Source: Aeromonas enteropelogenes
GTDB lineage: Bacteria; Pseudomonadota; Gammaproteobacteria; Enterobacterales; Aeromonadaceae
Direction of reading: 5' to 3'
Assembly: GCF_000819845.1 (NCBI RefSeq)
Contig: NZ_CDCG01000040.1
Span: 168,533 to 232,532, forward strand
DNA: 64,000 nt
The notes beneath the pieces were generated by a model. It was not told the DNA's origin. It ran no database searches and was given only the letters and a program-made list of their open reading frames with translations. Shown here in pieces: positions 20,170 through 28,981 of this stretch; position 1 is the first letter of the stretch, and the number at the start of each line of letters is the position of its first letter. Both the position numbers and the translations under genes were made by a program.

Positions 20170-20820
20170 ATGAAACAAATGCTGGAGCAATTGATGGGAG
20201 CTGGCAAGGGCTGGCTCAACGAAGGTGGCGACAGCCGCAAGGCGCAGATGAAGGGGATGGCGCAAGGGGGCCTGGCGGCCGGTGCCATGGCCCTGCTGCT
20301 TGGCAACAAGAAGATGCGCAAATATGGTGGCAAGGTGGCGGCGGTCGGTGGGGCGGCGGCCCTCGGCGGTCTGGCCTACAAACTCTATCAGGACTGGCAG
20401 GCTCAGCAGTCTGCCCCGGCGCAGCCGACCCAGCCCATCGGCACCTTGCAGGGCAACGCTCTCGATGCCCGCGCAGCTCTCTTGGTGCGGGCCATGGTGG
20501 CGGCGGCCCGAGCCGATGGCCATATCGATAACGACGAGCGCCAGAAGATCCAGCAATATCTGACCGAACAGGGCCAGAGCGATGCGGCGCGCTGGATTGA
20601 TGATGAACTGGCCCGCCCGCTCGATCCCCATGCCCTGGCGCGGGAAGTGACCGACATGGAGCTGGCGACCGAGGTCTATCTTGCCTCCCTGCTTGCCATC
20701 GACGTGGATCACTTTATGGAGCGCGGTTATCTCGACGAGCTGGCGCGCGCCCTCAAGCTCGATGACAACCTCAAAGGCAGCATTGAGCGCCAGGTGGCCC
20801 AGCTGGATGCCCCAGCCTGA
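20170..20820 (+). CDS. yebE: YebE-like inner-membrane protein (DUF533/TerB fold)
   Basis: 216 residues from the ATG at 20170, with GGAGG eight bases before it. A Gly/Ala-rich hydrophobic stretch (GGLAAGAMALLLGN and GGAAALGGLAYKLY) precedes a TerB-like helical domain (LLVRAMVAAARADGHIDNDER). Its E. coli homologue YebE is envelope-stress (Cpx) regulated; function is not established. It ends in a hairpin shared with the convergent MocR gene. Confidence 0.85.
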   Translation: MKQMLEQLMGAGKGWLNEGGDSRKAQMKGMAQGGLAAGAMALLLGNKKMRKYGGKVAAVGGAAALGGLAYKLYQDWQAQQSAPAQPTQPIGTLQGNALDARAALLVRAMVAAARADGHIDNDERQKIQQYLTEQGQSDAARWIDDELARPLDPHALAREVTDMELATEVYLASLLAIDVDHFMERGYLDELARALKLDDNLKGSIERQVAQLDAPA

Positions 20821-20847
20821 TCCCCGGTTAGTACATGGAATGTCGAT

Positions 20848-20878
20848 AAGGCCTCGTTACGGGGCCTTGTTGTTTTTT
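20848..20878. terminator. Terminator between convergent yebE-like and mocR genes
   Basis: AAGGCCtCG / CGgGGCCTT stem with a short TTA centre, then TGTTGTTTTTT. It overlaps the last codons of the minus-strand MocR gene. Confidence 0.75.
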
Positions 20879-22296
20879 GGAGGAATGGCGTCCAGCTGCT
20901 GGTGGATAAGCTCGGCCAGCCGGGTGAGAGCCCCCTCCAACTGCTCGCTCCAAGGATGGGAGCTGTTGAGCCGCAGGCAGTGGTTGTGCAGCCCCTTGCT
21001 GGAAAAGAGCGCGCCGGGCGCCAGTGAGAAACCGCTGGCCAGCGCCCGGGCGTGCAGGGAGCGGCTGTCGAGGCGCGGGTCAAACTCGAGCCAGAGAAAG
21101 TAGCCGCCATCGGGGGAGGAGATGCTCACTTCCCCCGGCAACAGGCGTAGCAGGGCGGCCCGCATCTGCTGCTGGCGCTGGGCCAGGGTGTGGCGCAACC
21201 GGCGAAAGTGGGCATCCACCCCGCCCTGGCGCAGCATCTCGGCCAGCGCCAATTGGCTTGGCACATTGGTGGAGAGGGTCGACATCAGTTGCAGCCGCTG
21301 CACCCGTTCGGCGTGGCGACCCGCCACCACCCAGCCGACCCGAAACCCGGGTGCCAGGCATTTTGAAAAGGAGCTGCACAGCAGGCTGTCATCACGCTTG
21401 TCCCAATACTTGATGGGCCTTGGCCGCTCGCGGCCGAAATAGACCTCGGCATAGACGTCGTCCTCCACCAGCGGCACTCCATGTTCGTTGAGCAGCGTCA
21501 TCAGCGCCTGCTTGTGCTCGTCGGGCATGGTATGACCGAGCGGGTGCTGGACATTGCCCATCAACCAGCACGCCTTGACGGGCATGCAGATGAGGGCATC
21601 TTCCAGCTGTGCCAGATCGATACCCACCCCCGGGATCACCGGGATCTCCACCGCCTTGAGCTTGAGTCGCTCGATGGTCTGCAGGGCGCCATAGAAGGTA
21701 GGGGACTCCACCACCACCCAGTCACCTGGTTCGGTCAGCACTTGCAGGCTGAGGGAGAGCGCCTCCATGGCGCCGGTGGTGATGATGATCTCCCCGGGAT
21801 CGACCGCCAGCCCCTCGCTGGCGTAGCGCTGGGCGATGGCGCGACGCAGCGCCTCGTTGCCGGGGGGCAGGTCTGCCACCGTGCTGAAGGGATCGAGCCG
21901 ACGCATGCAGCTGGCCAGTGCCCGGCCGAGTTGGGGGTGGGGAAAGAGGGTGGGATCTGCCACCGACATGCCCAGCGGCACCAGCTCTCGCGACTTGCTC
22001 GCCTGCAACACCTCGAATACCAGATCGTTGATGTCCACCGAACCGCTGTAGTGGGTCTGGCGAGGGGGATGGTGCGCCACCTTTGGTGAGGCTGCCTTGA
22101 CGTAGTAGCCGGACTGGGGGCGAGCGAGGATCCGCCCCTGACTCTCCAGCAACTGATAGGCCTGCAGCACCGTCATGGGGCTCAGATTGTGGTTTTTGCA
22201 GCTCTGGCGGATGGAGGGGATGCGTTCCCCCGGTTGCCAAATGCCGTCATCGATCTCGCAGCTCAGACGTTCTGCCAACTGTTGGTAAAGGGGCAT
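20857..22296 (-). CDS. MocR-type PLP-dependent transcriptional regulator
   Basis: 479 residues. An N-terminal GntR-type winged helix (residues 1-70: PLYQQLAERL, ERIPSIRQSCKNHNLS, GRILARPQSGYYV) is fused to a fold-type I aminotransferase domain with the PLP lysine in SSFSKCLAPGFRVGW. Such regulators sense amino-acid or PLP-derived ligands. I use the ATG at 22296; a TTG at 22308 is in frame but lacks a ribosome site. It diverges from cydA, and operator-like repeats fill the shared region, so it probably controls itself and the cyd operon. Confidence 0.93.
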   Translation of the reverse strand: MPLYQQLAERLSCEIDDGIWQPGERIPSIRQSCKNHNLSPMTVLQAYQLLESQGRILARPQSGYYVKAASPKVAHHPPRQTHYSGSVDINDLVFEVLQASKSRELVPLGMSVADPTLFPHPQLGRALASCMRRLDPFSTVADLPPGNEALRRAIAQRYASEGLAVDPGEIIITTGAMEALSLSLQVLTEPGDWVVVESPTFYGALQTIERLKLKAVEIPVIPGVGIDLAQLEDALICMPVKACWLMGNVQHPLGHTMPDEHKQALMTLLNEHGVPLVEDDVYAEVYFGRERPRPIKYWDKRDDSLLCSSFSKCLAPGFRVGWVVAGRHAERVQRLQLMSTLSTNVPSQLALAEMLRQGGVDAHFRRLRHTLAQRQQQMRAALLRLLPGEVSISSPDGGYFLWLEFDPRLDSRSLHARALASGFSLAPGALFSSKGLHNHCLRLNSSHPWSEQLEGALTRLAELIHQQLDAIPPKNNKAP

Positions 22297-22308
22297 GAAC
22301 TGATCCAA

Positions 22309-22355
22309 CTGTTATAGGTGTTATTTACTATAACTGCATCTGTTATAGGTGTCAT
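22309..22355. promoter_or_regulatory. Repeated operator-like sites between mocR and cydA
   Basis: CTGTTATAGGTGT occurs twice in direct orientation, at 22309 and 22340 (31 bases, three helical turns, apart). Between them CTATAACTG (22329-22337) is a near-inverted copy. The AT-rich cores (TATAAC/TATAGT) could also serve as -10 elements for mocR. Direct repeats near two to three turns apart are usual for MocR dimers such as PdxR and GabR. Confidence 0.65.
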
Positions 22356-22418
22356 GGCTCGTGGTGTACTTGTTACGCATTAAACGCGCAAGACAAATAC
22401 AACAAAAGAGAGTGATAC

Positions 22419-23990
22419 ATGATCAATCCGGATGACGTGGTCAGCCTGTCGCGCCTGCAATTTGGCGCCACCGCTCTGTTCCACTTTCTGTTTGTCCCCC
22501 TTACCTTGGGACTGTCCTGGATCCTGGTGATCGCCGAATCGGCCTACGTGATGACCGGCAAGGCGATTTATCAGGACATTACCCGCTTCTGGGGCAAGCT
22601 GTTTGGCATCAACTTCGTGATGGGGGTCACTACGGGGATCACCATGGAGTTTCAGTTTGGTACCAATTGGGCTTACTACTCCCAGTACGTGGGGGACATC
22701 TTCGGTACCCCGCTTGCCATTGAGGGGCTGATGGCCTTCTTCCTCGAATCCACTCTGGTGGGGCTTTTCTTCTTTGGCTGGGACAAGCTCTCCCGCGGTC
22801 AACACCTGTTGGTGACCATGTTGGTGGCGCTCGGCTCCAACCTATCGGCACTCTGGATCCTCATCGGCAACGGCTGGATGCAAAACCCGGTAGGGGCCGA
22901 GTTTAACCTGCTTACCCAGCGGATGGAGCTGGTGGATATCGCCGCCGTATTGCTCAATCCGGTGGCGCAGGTCAAGTTCGTCCACACGGTGGCGGCGGGA
23001 TATGTGGCCGCCTCCCTGTTCGTGATGGGGGTGAGCAGCTGGTATCTGCTGCGCAAGACCGAAGTGCAGTTTGCCCTGCGCTCCTTTGCCATCGCCTCGG
23101 GCTTTGGTCTCGCGGCCATCCTCTCGGTCATCGTGCTCGGTGACGAGTCGGGTTATCGCACCGGCGAGGTACAGAAGGTCAAACTGGCCGCCATCGAGGC
23201 GGAGTGGGAGACGGAGCCCGCGCCGGCCGCCTTTACCCTGTTTGGTTTTCCGGATCAGGGCGCCGAGACCACCCATGCCGCGGTCAAGATCCCCTACCTG
23301 ATGGGCATCATCGCCACCCGCTCCCTCGATGAGCAGGTGACAGGTCTCAAAGATCTGAAAGCGCAGCACGAGGCGCGCATTCGCAGTGGCATGGTGGCCG
23401 CCGGGGCGCTCGAGCAGATCCGGGCTGGCAACGACTCAGCCGAAAACAGGGCGCTCTTTGACAAGCACGGCCAGGATCTTGGCTACGGGCTGCTGCTCAC
23501 ACCCTATGCCAGGAATATCGCCAAGGCGGGTGAGGAAGAGATCGCCAAAGCGGTAGAGGACTCCATCCCGCAAGTGGCACCGCTGTTTTGGAGTTTTCGC
23601 CTGATGGTAGGACTCGGGGTCGTCATGCTGGGGCTGATGGTGGTGAGCTTTGTCCAGCTCTGTCGTAACCGGCTGCTCGCCTCGCCCCGCCTGCTCAAGG
23701 CGCTGCTGTGGAGCATTCCGCTCCCCTGGATTGCCATCGAGGCGGGCTGGTTCGTGGCCGAGTTTGGTCGCCAGCCCTGGACCATCAGTGACGTGCTGCC
23801 GGTGTCGGCCTCGGTGTCGCTGCTGACCCCAGGCCAGCTCTGGTTCAGCCTCATCTCCATCTGTTCTATCTACACCCTCTTGCTGGTAGTGGAGCTCTTC
23901 CTGTTGCGTCATGTGATCCGCAAGGGGCCAGTCATTATCCGTGCCAGCCGTGACGCTGGTGAACAATCCGAACTTGCGAGGATCGCCTGA
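22419..23990 (+). CDS. cydA: Cytochrome bd ubiquinol oxidase subunit I
   Basis: 523 residues, very close to E. coli CydA in length and sequence, including the long Q-loop ([20 protein letters not shown] onward). Haem ligands are visible: the early His in LFHFLFVPL (b595/d side), His in [11 protein letters not shown] (b558) and Met in FRLMVGLG (b558). GRQPW is the subunit I signature. It oxidises quinol and reduces oxygen without copper. RBS AGAGAG precedes the ATG. cydB follows with a one-base overlap. Confidence 0.97.
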   Translation: MINPDDVVSLSRLQFGATALFHFLFVPLTLGLSWILVIAESAYVMTGKAIYQDITRFWGKLFGINFVMGVTTGITMEFQFGTNWAYYSQYVGDIFGTPLAIEGLMAFFLESTLVGLFFFGWDKLSRGQHLLVTMLVALGSNLSALWILIGNGWMQNPVGAEFNLLTQRMELVDIAAVLLNPVAQVKFVHTVAAGYVAASLFVMGVSSWYLLRKTEVQFALRSFAIASGFGLAAILSVIVLGDESGYRTGEVQKVKLAAIEAEWETEPAPAAFTLFGFPDQGAETTHAAVKIPYLMGIIATRSLDEQVTGLKDLKAQHEARIRSGMVAAGALEQIRAGNDSAENRALFDKHGQDLGYGLLLTPYARNIAKAGEEEIAKAVEDSIPQVAPLFWSFRLMVGLGVVMLGLMVVSFVQLCRNRLLASPRLLKALLWSIPLPWIAIEAGWFVAEFGRQPWTISDVLPVSASVSLLTPGQLWFSLISICSIYTLLLVVELFLLRHVIRKGPVIIRASRDAGEQSELARIA

Positions 23991-25129
23991 TGGATTACGC
24001 AACTCTGAAACTCATCTGGTGGGCGCTGCTGCTCTTCATGATGGTCGGCTTTATCGTGATGGATGGCTTCGATCTCGGCGTGGCCATGCAACTGCCCGTG
24101 GTCTCGGAGGATGACGAGGACAGACGGATGGTGATCAACAGCGTGGGGCCGGTATGGGAGGGCAACCAGGTGTGGCTGATCGCGGGGGCTGGCGCCCTGT
24201 TTGCCGCCTGGCCGCTGGTCTACGCTGCCGCCTTCTCGGTGCTTTATATCCCCATGGTGGTGCTGCTGCTCGGCCTTTTTCTGCGCCCGGTCGGTTTTGA
24301 CTATCGCAGCAAGCTGACCGACCCAGTGTGGCGTCGCTGGTGGGACAGAGCGCTGGTGGCAGGCGGTTTGGTGCCGACCCTGATCCTCGGTGCTGCCATC
24401 GGACTCGTGATGCAGGGGTTGCCATTTCGCTTCGACAGTGCCCTGCGTCTGCACTATGGCGCCTTTATCTTTCACTGGGGTTGGTTGCTTTCGGTGCTGG
24501 CGACTGTCATCAGCCTGATGCTGTTACACGGAGCCAGCTTTCTGCAGGCCAAGGTGACGGGAACGCCAGCTCTGCGCGCACGCGGGCTTGCTATCTTGCT
24601 GGCGCCACTGGTGACCCTCTGCTATCTGCGGGCTGGCTGGTATCTGGTGGATCTACAGGGTTATCAACTGACCGGCCTTGCAGGCCAGCCCTTTGATCCC
24701 GATACGGCCATGAGTCCCCTGATGAAGGGGGTGAGCGTCCACGCTGCTGGTTGGTTGCGCAACTACTACGAACAACCGCTGTTCTGGCTGGTGCCCGTCA
24801 TCGGGGCCGTTGCACCGCTGGTGAGTGGTCTTGCCGCCTGGCAGGAGAAGGGACGGTTGGCACTGCTGGCCAGTGGCCTGGCCTGCGCCGCCATGCTCTG
24901 CTCGGTGGCTATCGCCCTGTTCCCCTTCGTGCTGCCCTCATCGCTGGATCCGGCAAGCAGCCTGACCCTGTGGGATGGTACCTCCAGTTACAGGACGTTG
25001 GCCATCATGCTCGGGATCGTGTTGGTGATGATGCCGGTCAACCTGGGTTATACCGGCTGGGTGTATCGGGTAGTGCGGGGCAAGCTCGACCGTGCCCTCA
25101 TCAAGCGCGACAGCCATCAACTCTACTGA
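23990..25129 (+). CDS. cydB: Cytochrome bd ubiquinol oxidase subunit II
   Basis: 379 residues. [21 protein letters not shown] at the N-terminus (first helix, split here at residue 11 onward) and [12 protein letters not shown] are CydB signatures; about eight to nine membrane helices. It pairs with CydA; the TGATG junction gives translational coupling. CydX starts 20 bases after its stop. Confidence 0.97.
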   Translation: MDYATLKLIWWALLLFMMVGFIVMDGFDLGVAMQLPVVSEDDEDRRMVINSVGPVWEGNQVWLIAGAGALFAAWPLVYAAAFSVLYIPMVVLLLGLFLRPVGFDYRSKLTDPVWRRWWDRALVAGGLVPTLILGAAIGLVMQGLPFRFDSALRLHYGAFIFHWGWLLSVLATVISLMLLHGASFLQAKVTGTPALRARGLAILLAPLVTLCYLRAGWYLVDLQGYQLTGLAGQPFDPDTAMSPLMKGVSVHAAGWLRNYYEQPLFWLVPVIGAVAPLVSGLAAWQEKGRLALLASGLACAAMLCSVAIALFPFVLPSSLDPASSLTLWDGTSSYRTLAIMLGIVLVMMPVNLGYTGWVYRVVRGKLDRALIKRDSHQLY

Positions 25130-25149
25130 CAGTAAGTAAGGAGGACATC

Positions 25150-25272
25150 ATGTGGTACTTCACCTGGATGCTGGGGCTCGGCTTTGCCCTGCTGCTGGGC
25201 CTGTGCAATCTGCTCTGGCTGGAGGCACGCTGGGAAGCCGATGAACGGGATGAGTTCCGCTCTCAACCCTGA
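25150..25272 (+). CDS. cydX: Cytochrome bd small subunit CydX
   Basis: 40 residues, a single membrane helix. MWYFTWMLGLG at the start matches CydX (MWYFAWILG in E. coli) and the acidic C-terminus (EADERDEF) is also typical. It stabilises the haem-containing CydAB core. AAGGAGG lies upstream of the ATG at 25150. A strong terminator follows directly. Confidence 0.93.
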   Translation: MWYFTWMLGLGFALLLGLCNLLWLEARWEADERDEFRSQP

Positions 25273-25279
25273 TCCCCCC

Positions 25280-25320
25280 GGTCGGGGAGGGCAGGCACTG
25301 CCTCGCCCCGACCCCTTTTT
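25280..25320 (+). terminator. Intrinsic terminator or attenuator after cydX
   Basis: GGTCGGGG / CCCCGACC outer stem with an inner AGGGCAG / CTGCCT extension, then CCTTTTT. Only 29 bases lie between the T tract and the ATG of the next gene, too few for a full promoter, so partial read-through into the MBL-hvf genes is likely. Confidence 0.85.
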
Positions 25321-25349
25321 CTTGTCATCCAACCGACAGGTAATCCGTT

Positions 25350-26324
25350 ATGAAACAGACAATCAAAGCGGTGACGCTGGCCATCGGCTGCGCGCTCGTC
25401 ACTGCGCCAGCCTGGGCCGAGCCCGTACAACTGACGCCACTGGACAAGGCATTCACCCTGCAGGTGCTCGGCAGCGGCGGCCCCATCTCCGACGATCTGC
25501 GTGCCTCCTCGAGCGAGGTGATCTGGTGGAAGGGCAAATCGCGCATCCTGATCGATGCCGGCGGTGGCGTCTATCTGCGCTTTGGCCAGGCGGGCGCCAA
25601 GCTCGAAGAGGTCGACTTTATCGGCATCACCCACTTTCACACCGATCATGTGACCGATCTGCCCGCGCTGCTCAAAGGGGCCTACTTCTTCAAGCGCAGC
25701 GATCCGCTCGATCTGGCGGGGCCGCAAGCCGGCTCGGCCTTCCCCAGCATGAGCGGCTACTTTGACGCCCTGTTCAACCCGAGCAAGGGGGCTTATGCCT
25801 ACCTGAGCGGGTTCAAGGATGGTAGTGATGGCCTCTTCCCCATCACCCTGCACGATGTGCCCTACCAGACCGTACGGCCGCAACAGGTTTATCAGCAGGA
25901 TGGCTTGACCATCACGGCGCTCGGCATCCCCCACGGGGACGTGCCCTGTCTGGCCTATCGCATCGAGAGCGCGGAGGGGACCATCGTCATTTCGGCGGAT
26001 CAGAATGGTTCCAATCCAGCCTTCCTCGATTTTGCTCGTGGAGCCGATATCCTGGTGATGCCACTTGCCATCCACGAGGATGCCGATCCCGTCTCCGCCA
26101 CACTCCATGCCAAGCCTTCTGTGGTAGCCAGGATTGCCAACGAGGTGAACCCGAAGCTGCTGGTGCTTAACCACTGGATGGGGATTGGGCTCAGTCACAA
26201 GACCGAAGCGCTCGCCATCGTCAAATCGCAGTTCCACGGTCAGCTGGTGGCTGCTCGCGATCTCTCCAGCTATCCACTCTCATCCCTCAAGGAGGCCAAT
26301 CATGATGAAGAACGTAACCAGTAA
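25350..26324 (+). CDS. Secreted MBL-fold metallohydrolase in the cyd-hvf locus
   Basis: 324 residues. A signal peptide (MKQTIKAVTLAIGCALVTAPAWA) is followed by a metallo-beta-lactamase fold with HFHTDH (H95, H97, D99, H100), GIPHGDVPCLAYRI and ISADQNGSN as later metal/strand motifs, and LNHWMG near the end. Closest in style to RNase Z/arylsulfatase-like periplasmic MBL enzymes; substrate unknown. Its last 23 bases overlap the hvfA-like gene, which has its ribosome site (GGAGG, 26291) inside it, so the two are translated together. Confidence 0.88.
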   Translation: MKQTIKAVTLAIGCALVTAPAWAEPVQLTPLDKAFTLQVLGSGGPISDDLRASSSEVIWWKGKSRILIDAGGGVYLRFGQAGAKLEEVDFIGITHFHTDHVTDLPALLKGAYFFKRSDPLDLAGPQAGSAFPSMSGYFDALFNPSKGAYAYLSGFKDGSDGLFPITLHDVPYQTVRPQQVYQQDGLTITALGIPHGDVPCLAYRIESAEGTIVISADQNGSNPAFLDFARGADILVMPLAIHEDADPVSATLHAKPSVVARIANEVNPKLLVLNHWMGIGLSHKTEALAIVKSQFHGQLVAARDLSSYPLSSLKEANHDEERNQ

Positions 26325-26625
26325 ACTGACCCTCTCCATCGCCATAACGGGGCTCATCGCCTTGACTCCGGAGTTGGCACTGGGGGCAGCGCCGAGCGAT
26401 GCGCCGGTGAAAGCCGCCCCGAGCGAACAGCATGGTGGCAAGTGTGCGGCAGGCAAGTGCGGCACCGAGAAGCGTTTCGAGAAGCAGACCCTCGATAGCG
26501 ATCCACAGGATCGACTGGTGCGTGCTCGTGACGGCAAGTGCGGAGTGGCAGGGCAGGGAGTGGACGGTGACAAGTCCCGTGTCGAGAGTGACAGCAAGAT
26601 GACGGAGGGAGTATGCGGTCAATAA
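26302..26625 (+). CDS. hvfA: HvfA/bufferin-like RiPP precursor peptide
   Basis: 107 residues. A signal peptide (residues 1-29, ending ALGA) precedes a short charged mature part with only four cysteines, each in a Gly-rich motif: GGKC48, AGKC53G, DGKC80G and EGVC105G. These resemble the EGKCG motifs that MNIO enzymes convert to heterocycles in HvfA and bufferins, which bind copper in the periplasm. The next gene encodes just such an enzyme and overlaps it by 13 bases. Identity as precursor is strong from context; actual modification is inferred. Confidence 0.85.
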   Translation: MMKNVTSKLTLSIAITGLIALTPELALGAAPSDAPVKAAPSEQHGGKCAAGKCGTEKRFEKQTLDSDPQDRLVRARDGKCGVAGQGVDGDKSRVESDSKMTEGVCGQ

Positions 26626-27485
26626 GCTTCCACAGTCGGGGGATAGGGCTGCGTCAGGAACATTTGACACAGCTCTGCGAAGAGCCGGCGCACCCCTCTA
26701 TCGACTTTCTCGAGCTGGCGCCAGAGAACTGGATGGCTATCGGTGGAGCCAAGCGGGAGCAGCTGCACCAGATCGCCGAACGTTATCCGCTGGTGGCTCA
26801 TGGTCTGAGCCTCTCTCTTGGCGACTGCCAGCCACTCAACCACACACTGCTCGGCCAGATCCGTGCCTTTCTGGACGAGTTTGCCATCGATATTTACAGC
26901 GAACACCTGAGTTTTTCCCGTGATGCACAGGGGTATCTTTACGAGCTGCTGCCGATACCGCGCCAGTGGGAGAATATCCCCTATCTGGCTGCCCGGATCA
27001 CGCAGGTACAGGATGTGCTGGCCCGCCCTCTGGTGCTGGAGAATATCTCCTACTACTACAACTATGACCACGAGATGACCGAGGAGGATTTTCTGGCCGA
27101 GCTGGTGGCGCGCAGCGGTTGCGAGCTCTTGCTCGACATCAACAACGTCTACGTCAACAGCCGTAACCATGACTACTGTCCCAAACGGATGATCGCCGGC
27201 TTACCGGGCTCGGCGATCCGCTACTTTCACATCGCCGGTCACCTCAAAGAACGGGATGGCACACTGCTCGATACCCATGGCAGGCCGGTATGTGATGCAG
27301 TAGTGGCACTGGCTCGGTACACGGTGGAAACCCACGGGTTGCGCCCCCTACTGCTGGAGCGGGATCATTATTTGCCACCGTTGGCGGAGCTGGAGGCCGA
27401 GCTGTCCTGGATCCATGAAGCTTGTTGTCAGGTGGCTGACAAGCCACCGGCACAGGAGTCGATGCTGGAGGTGAACCATGGATAA
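26613..27485 (+). CDS. hvfB: MNIO-family (DUF692) peptide-modifying oxidase, HvfB-like
   Basis: 290 residues, a TIM-barrel multinuclear non-haem iron oxidase. Candidate metal ligands lie in conserved places: H63 (VAHGLSLSLGD), H98 (SEHLSFS), E143/N144 (VLENISYYY), D175/N177 (LLLDINNVYVN), H206/H210 (YFHIAGH) and E249 (LLERDH). Relatives MbnB, BufB and HvfB oxidise precursor cysteines to oxazolone or thiooxazole groups. GGAGGGAGT precedes the ATG at 26613, within the 3' end of the precursor gene. Confidence 0.93.
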   Translation: MRSISFHSRGIGLRQEHLTQLCEEPAHPSIDFLELAPENWMAIGGAKREQLHQIAERYPLVAHGLSLSLGDCQPLNHTLLGQIRAFLDEFAIDIYSEHLSFSRDAQGYLYELLPIPRQWENIPYLAARITQVQDVLARPLVLENISYYYNYDHEMTEEDFLAELVARSGCELLLDINNVYVNSRNHDYCPKRMIAGLPGSAIRYFHIAGHLKERDGTLLDTHGRPVCDAVVALARYTVETHGLRPLLLERDHYLPPLAELEAELSWIHEACCQVADKPPAQESMLEVNHG

Positions 27486-28341
27486 ATGGCTATTGTCGCA
27501 GAACGAGTCTGCGTCGGCAGAGCTACCCCCTGTGTGGTTGCAGCAGCAAATCGAGTGGCTGGCCAGCCGAGTACGCCAACCGAAAGAGAACGTCGCTTGC
27601 CACTATGTTCGCAGCGTGCGGGCTAATGTGGAGTATGTGCTGGAGAGCTGCTTTGGGCTCACCCTTGGCTATCTGTCGCCTGATGAGTGCCGCAAGCTGG
27701 TGGAAGGCTTCGTCACCCACCATGGTGCTCTTGAGCCTGCTTTTCATCATATTGCCACCGAGTTTGTTCGCTATGTGCAGCGGCGCTGCAAGAGTGCTCC
27801 GCAACCTGGCGGCGAGGTGCCGCTTAATTGGCCAAGGCAGTGGCTGGCCTTGCTGGAGTACGAGTGGGCCTGTCTCGGGGTAGAGATTGACGAGGCGCAG
27901 GTGCCGCTCCCCGTCATAGGGGAAAAAGTCGTGGCAGAGAGTTGCCTGCGGCTCAATCCTACTCTGCAGCTTCTTAATCTTCCCTTTGTCATCCGTAGCA
28001 ACGGCGTAGTCGCGAGTCGGCAGGAGAGCCATTACCACGCCCTGTTTCGCACACCCGATCATCAGGTGGTAACCCAACTGCTGCGTACACAGGATGTAGC
28101 CCTGATCCAGCGACTTGACCAACAGGAAGTGGTGAGCGTTGTCAGGTTCGAACAGCAGTTGCGACGCTTTCACAACGGTTTCGATCTGCTGGCATGGGCT
28201 CGTCATTTTCACCAGCTTGGTTTGCTCACCATGCAGCTCCCGGTAATCGGCCATCAGGCGCTCTTATCTGACAAACTCCAAGGAGAATTTCATGAACAAT
28301 CCCCTTATCCATTGGTACGAGCGGGCTGTGGCTCAGTGTAA
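27478..28341 (+). CDS. hvfC: DUF2063 partner protein, HvfC-like
   Basis: 287 residues. The N-terminal helical half (VWLQQQIEWLASRV, HYVRSVRANVEYVLESCF, FVTHHGALEPAFHHIATEF) matches the DUF2063/BufC-HvfC family that pairs with DUF692 enzymes and is thought to bind the precursor leader. The C-terminal half is a winged-helix-like region. Its ATG overlaps the end of hvfB by eight bases, and its own end overlaps hvfX by 50 bases, an unusually long overlap. Confidence 0.88.
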   Translation: MDKWLLSQNESASAELPPVWLQQQIEWLASRVRQPKENVACHYVRSVRANVEYVLESCFGLTLGYLSPDECRKLVEGFVTHHGALEPAFHHIATEFVRYVQRRCKSAPQPGGEVPLNWPRQWLALLEYEWACLGVEIDEAQVPLPVIGEKVVAESCLRLNPTLQLLNLPFVIRSNGVVASRQESHYHALFRTPDHQVVTQLLRTQDVALIQRLDQQEVVSVVRFEQQLRRFHNGFDLLAWARHFHQLGLLTMQLPVIGHQALLSDKLQGEFHEQSPYPLVRAGCGSV

Positions 28342-28897
28342 GCGGCTCGATTTTCTTGCTCTGCTGGCGATTCGTCTCTACCTCATCCCGGTCATCTATG
28401 TGGGGGCCCACTCCAAGGTGGTGGGTTTTGCCGGCACCGTCGCCTGGTTTGGCGCACCGGTATCGGAAGGAGGCCTAAACCTGCCGTTCCCGACCCTGCT
28501 CGCCTTTCTGGCGGCGGGTACCGAGGTGCTGGGCTGTATCTGCATCGCCCTTGGTCTCTTTACCCGCATCATGGCCATTCCGACCATCTTCCTGATGAGC
28601 GTGGCGAGCGCCATGGTGCACTGGAAGCACGGCTGGGATGCCATTGCCACCGGCAGCATGGAGGCGACATTGCGCCTCAACGGCTTTATCGAGTGGTTGG
28701 CCGCCAACTTCCCCGGTCGTTACAACTACATCACCGAGCTCGGGGATCCCGTGATGCTCAACAACGGGATGGAGTTTGCCGCCACCTACTTCGTGATGCT
28801 GCTGGTGCTGCTGGTGTACGGCGGCGGTCGCTACGTCAGCCTCGACTACTGGCTGACACGCGCCGTGACAGGCAAGGCCGGGCCGCAAGCGGCATAA
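28292..28897 (+). CDS. hvfX: DoxX-family membrane protein, HvfX-like
   Basis: 201 residues, four membrane helices in the DoxX fold (LALLAIRLYLIPVIYVGAHSK, LLAFLAAGTEVLGCICIALG, IMAIPTIFLMSVASAMV, FAATYFVMLLVLLVYG). DoxX proteins accompany DUF692/DUF2063 pairs in bufferin and Hvf operons; a quinone or thiol-redox role has been suggested but not shown. RBS AAGGAGAA precedes the ATG, located inside hvfC. A strong terminator ends the operon. Confidence 0.9.
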   Translation: MNNPLIHWYERAVAQCKRLDFLALLAIRLYLIPVIYVGAHSKVVGFAGTVAWFGAPVSEGGLNLPFPTLLAFLAAGTEVLGCICIALGLFTRIMAIPTIFLMSVASAMVHWKHGWDAIATGSMEATLRLNGFIEWLAANFPGRYNYITELGDPVMLNNGMEFAATYFVMLLVLLVYGGGRYVSLDYWLTRAVTGKAGPQAA

Positions 28898-28929
28898 CAA
28901 AAACAAAGTAAACAGAGCGTGAAAGCGAG

Positions 28930-28960
28930 ACGAGCGGCATCAGCCGCTCGTTTTTATTTT
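28930..28960 (+). terminator. Terminator of the cyd-hvf operon
   Basis: ACGAGCGGC / GCCGCTCGT nine-bp stem with an ATCA loop followed by TTTTATTTT. Confidence 0.92.
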
Positions 28961-28981
28961 GCAGAGGAAAAGCCTGCGGCT

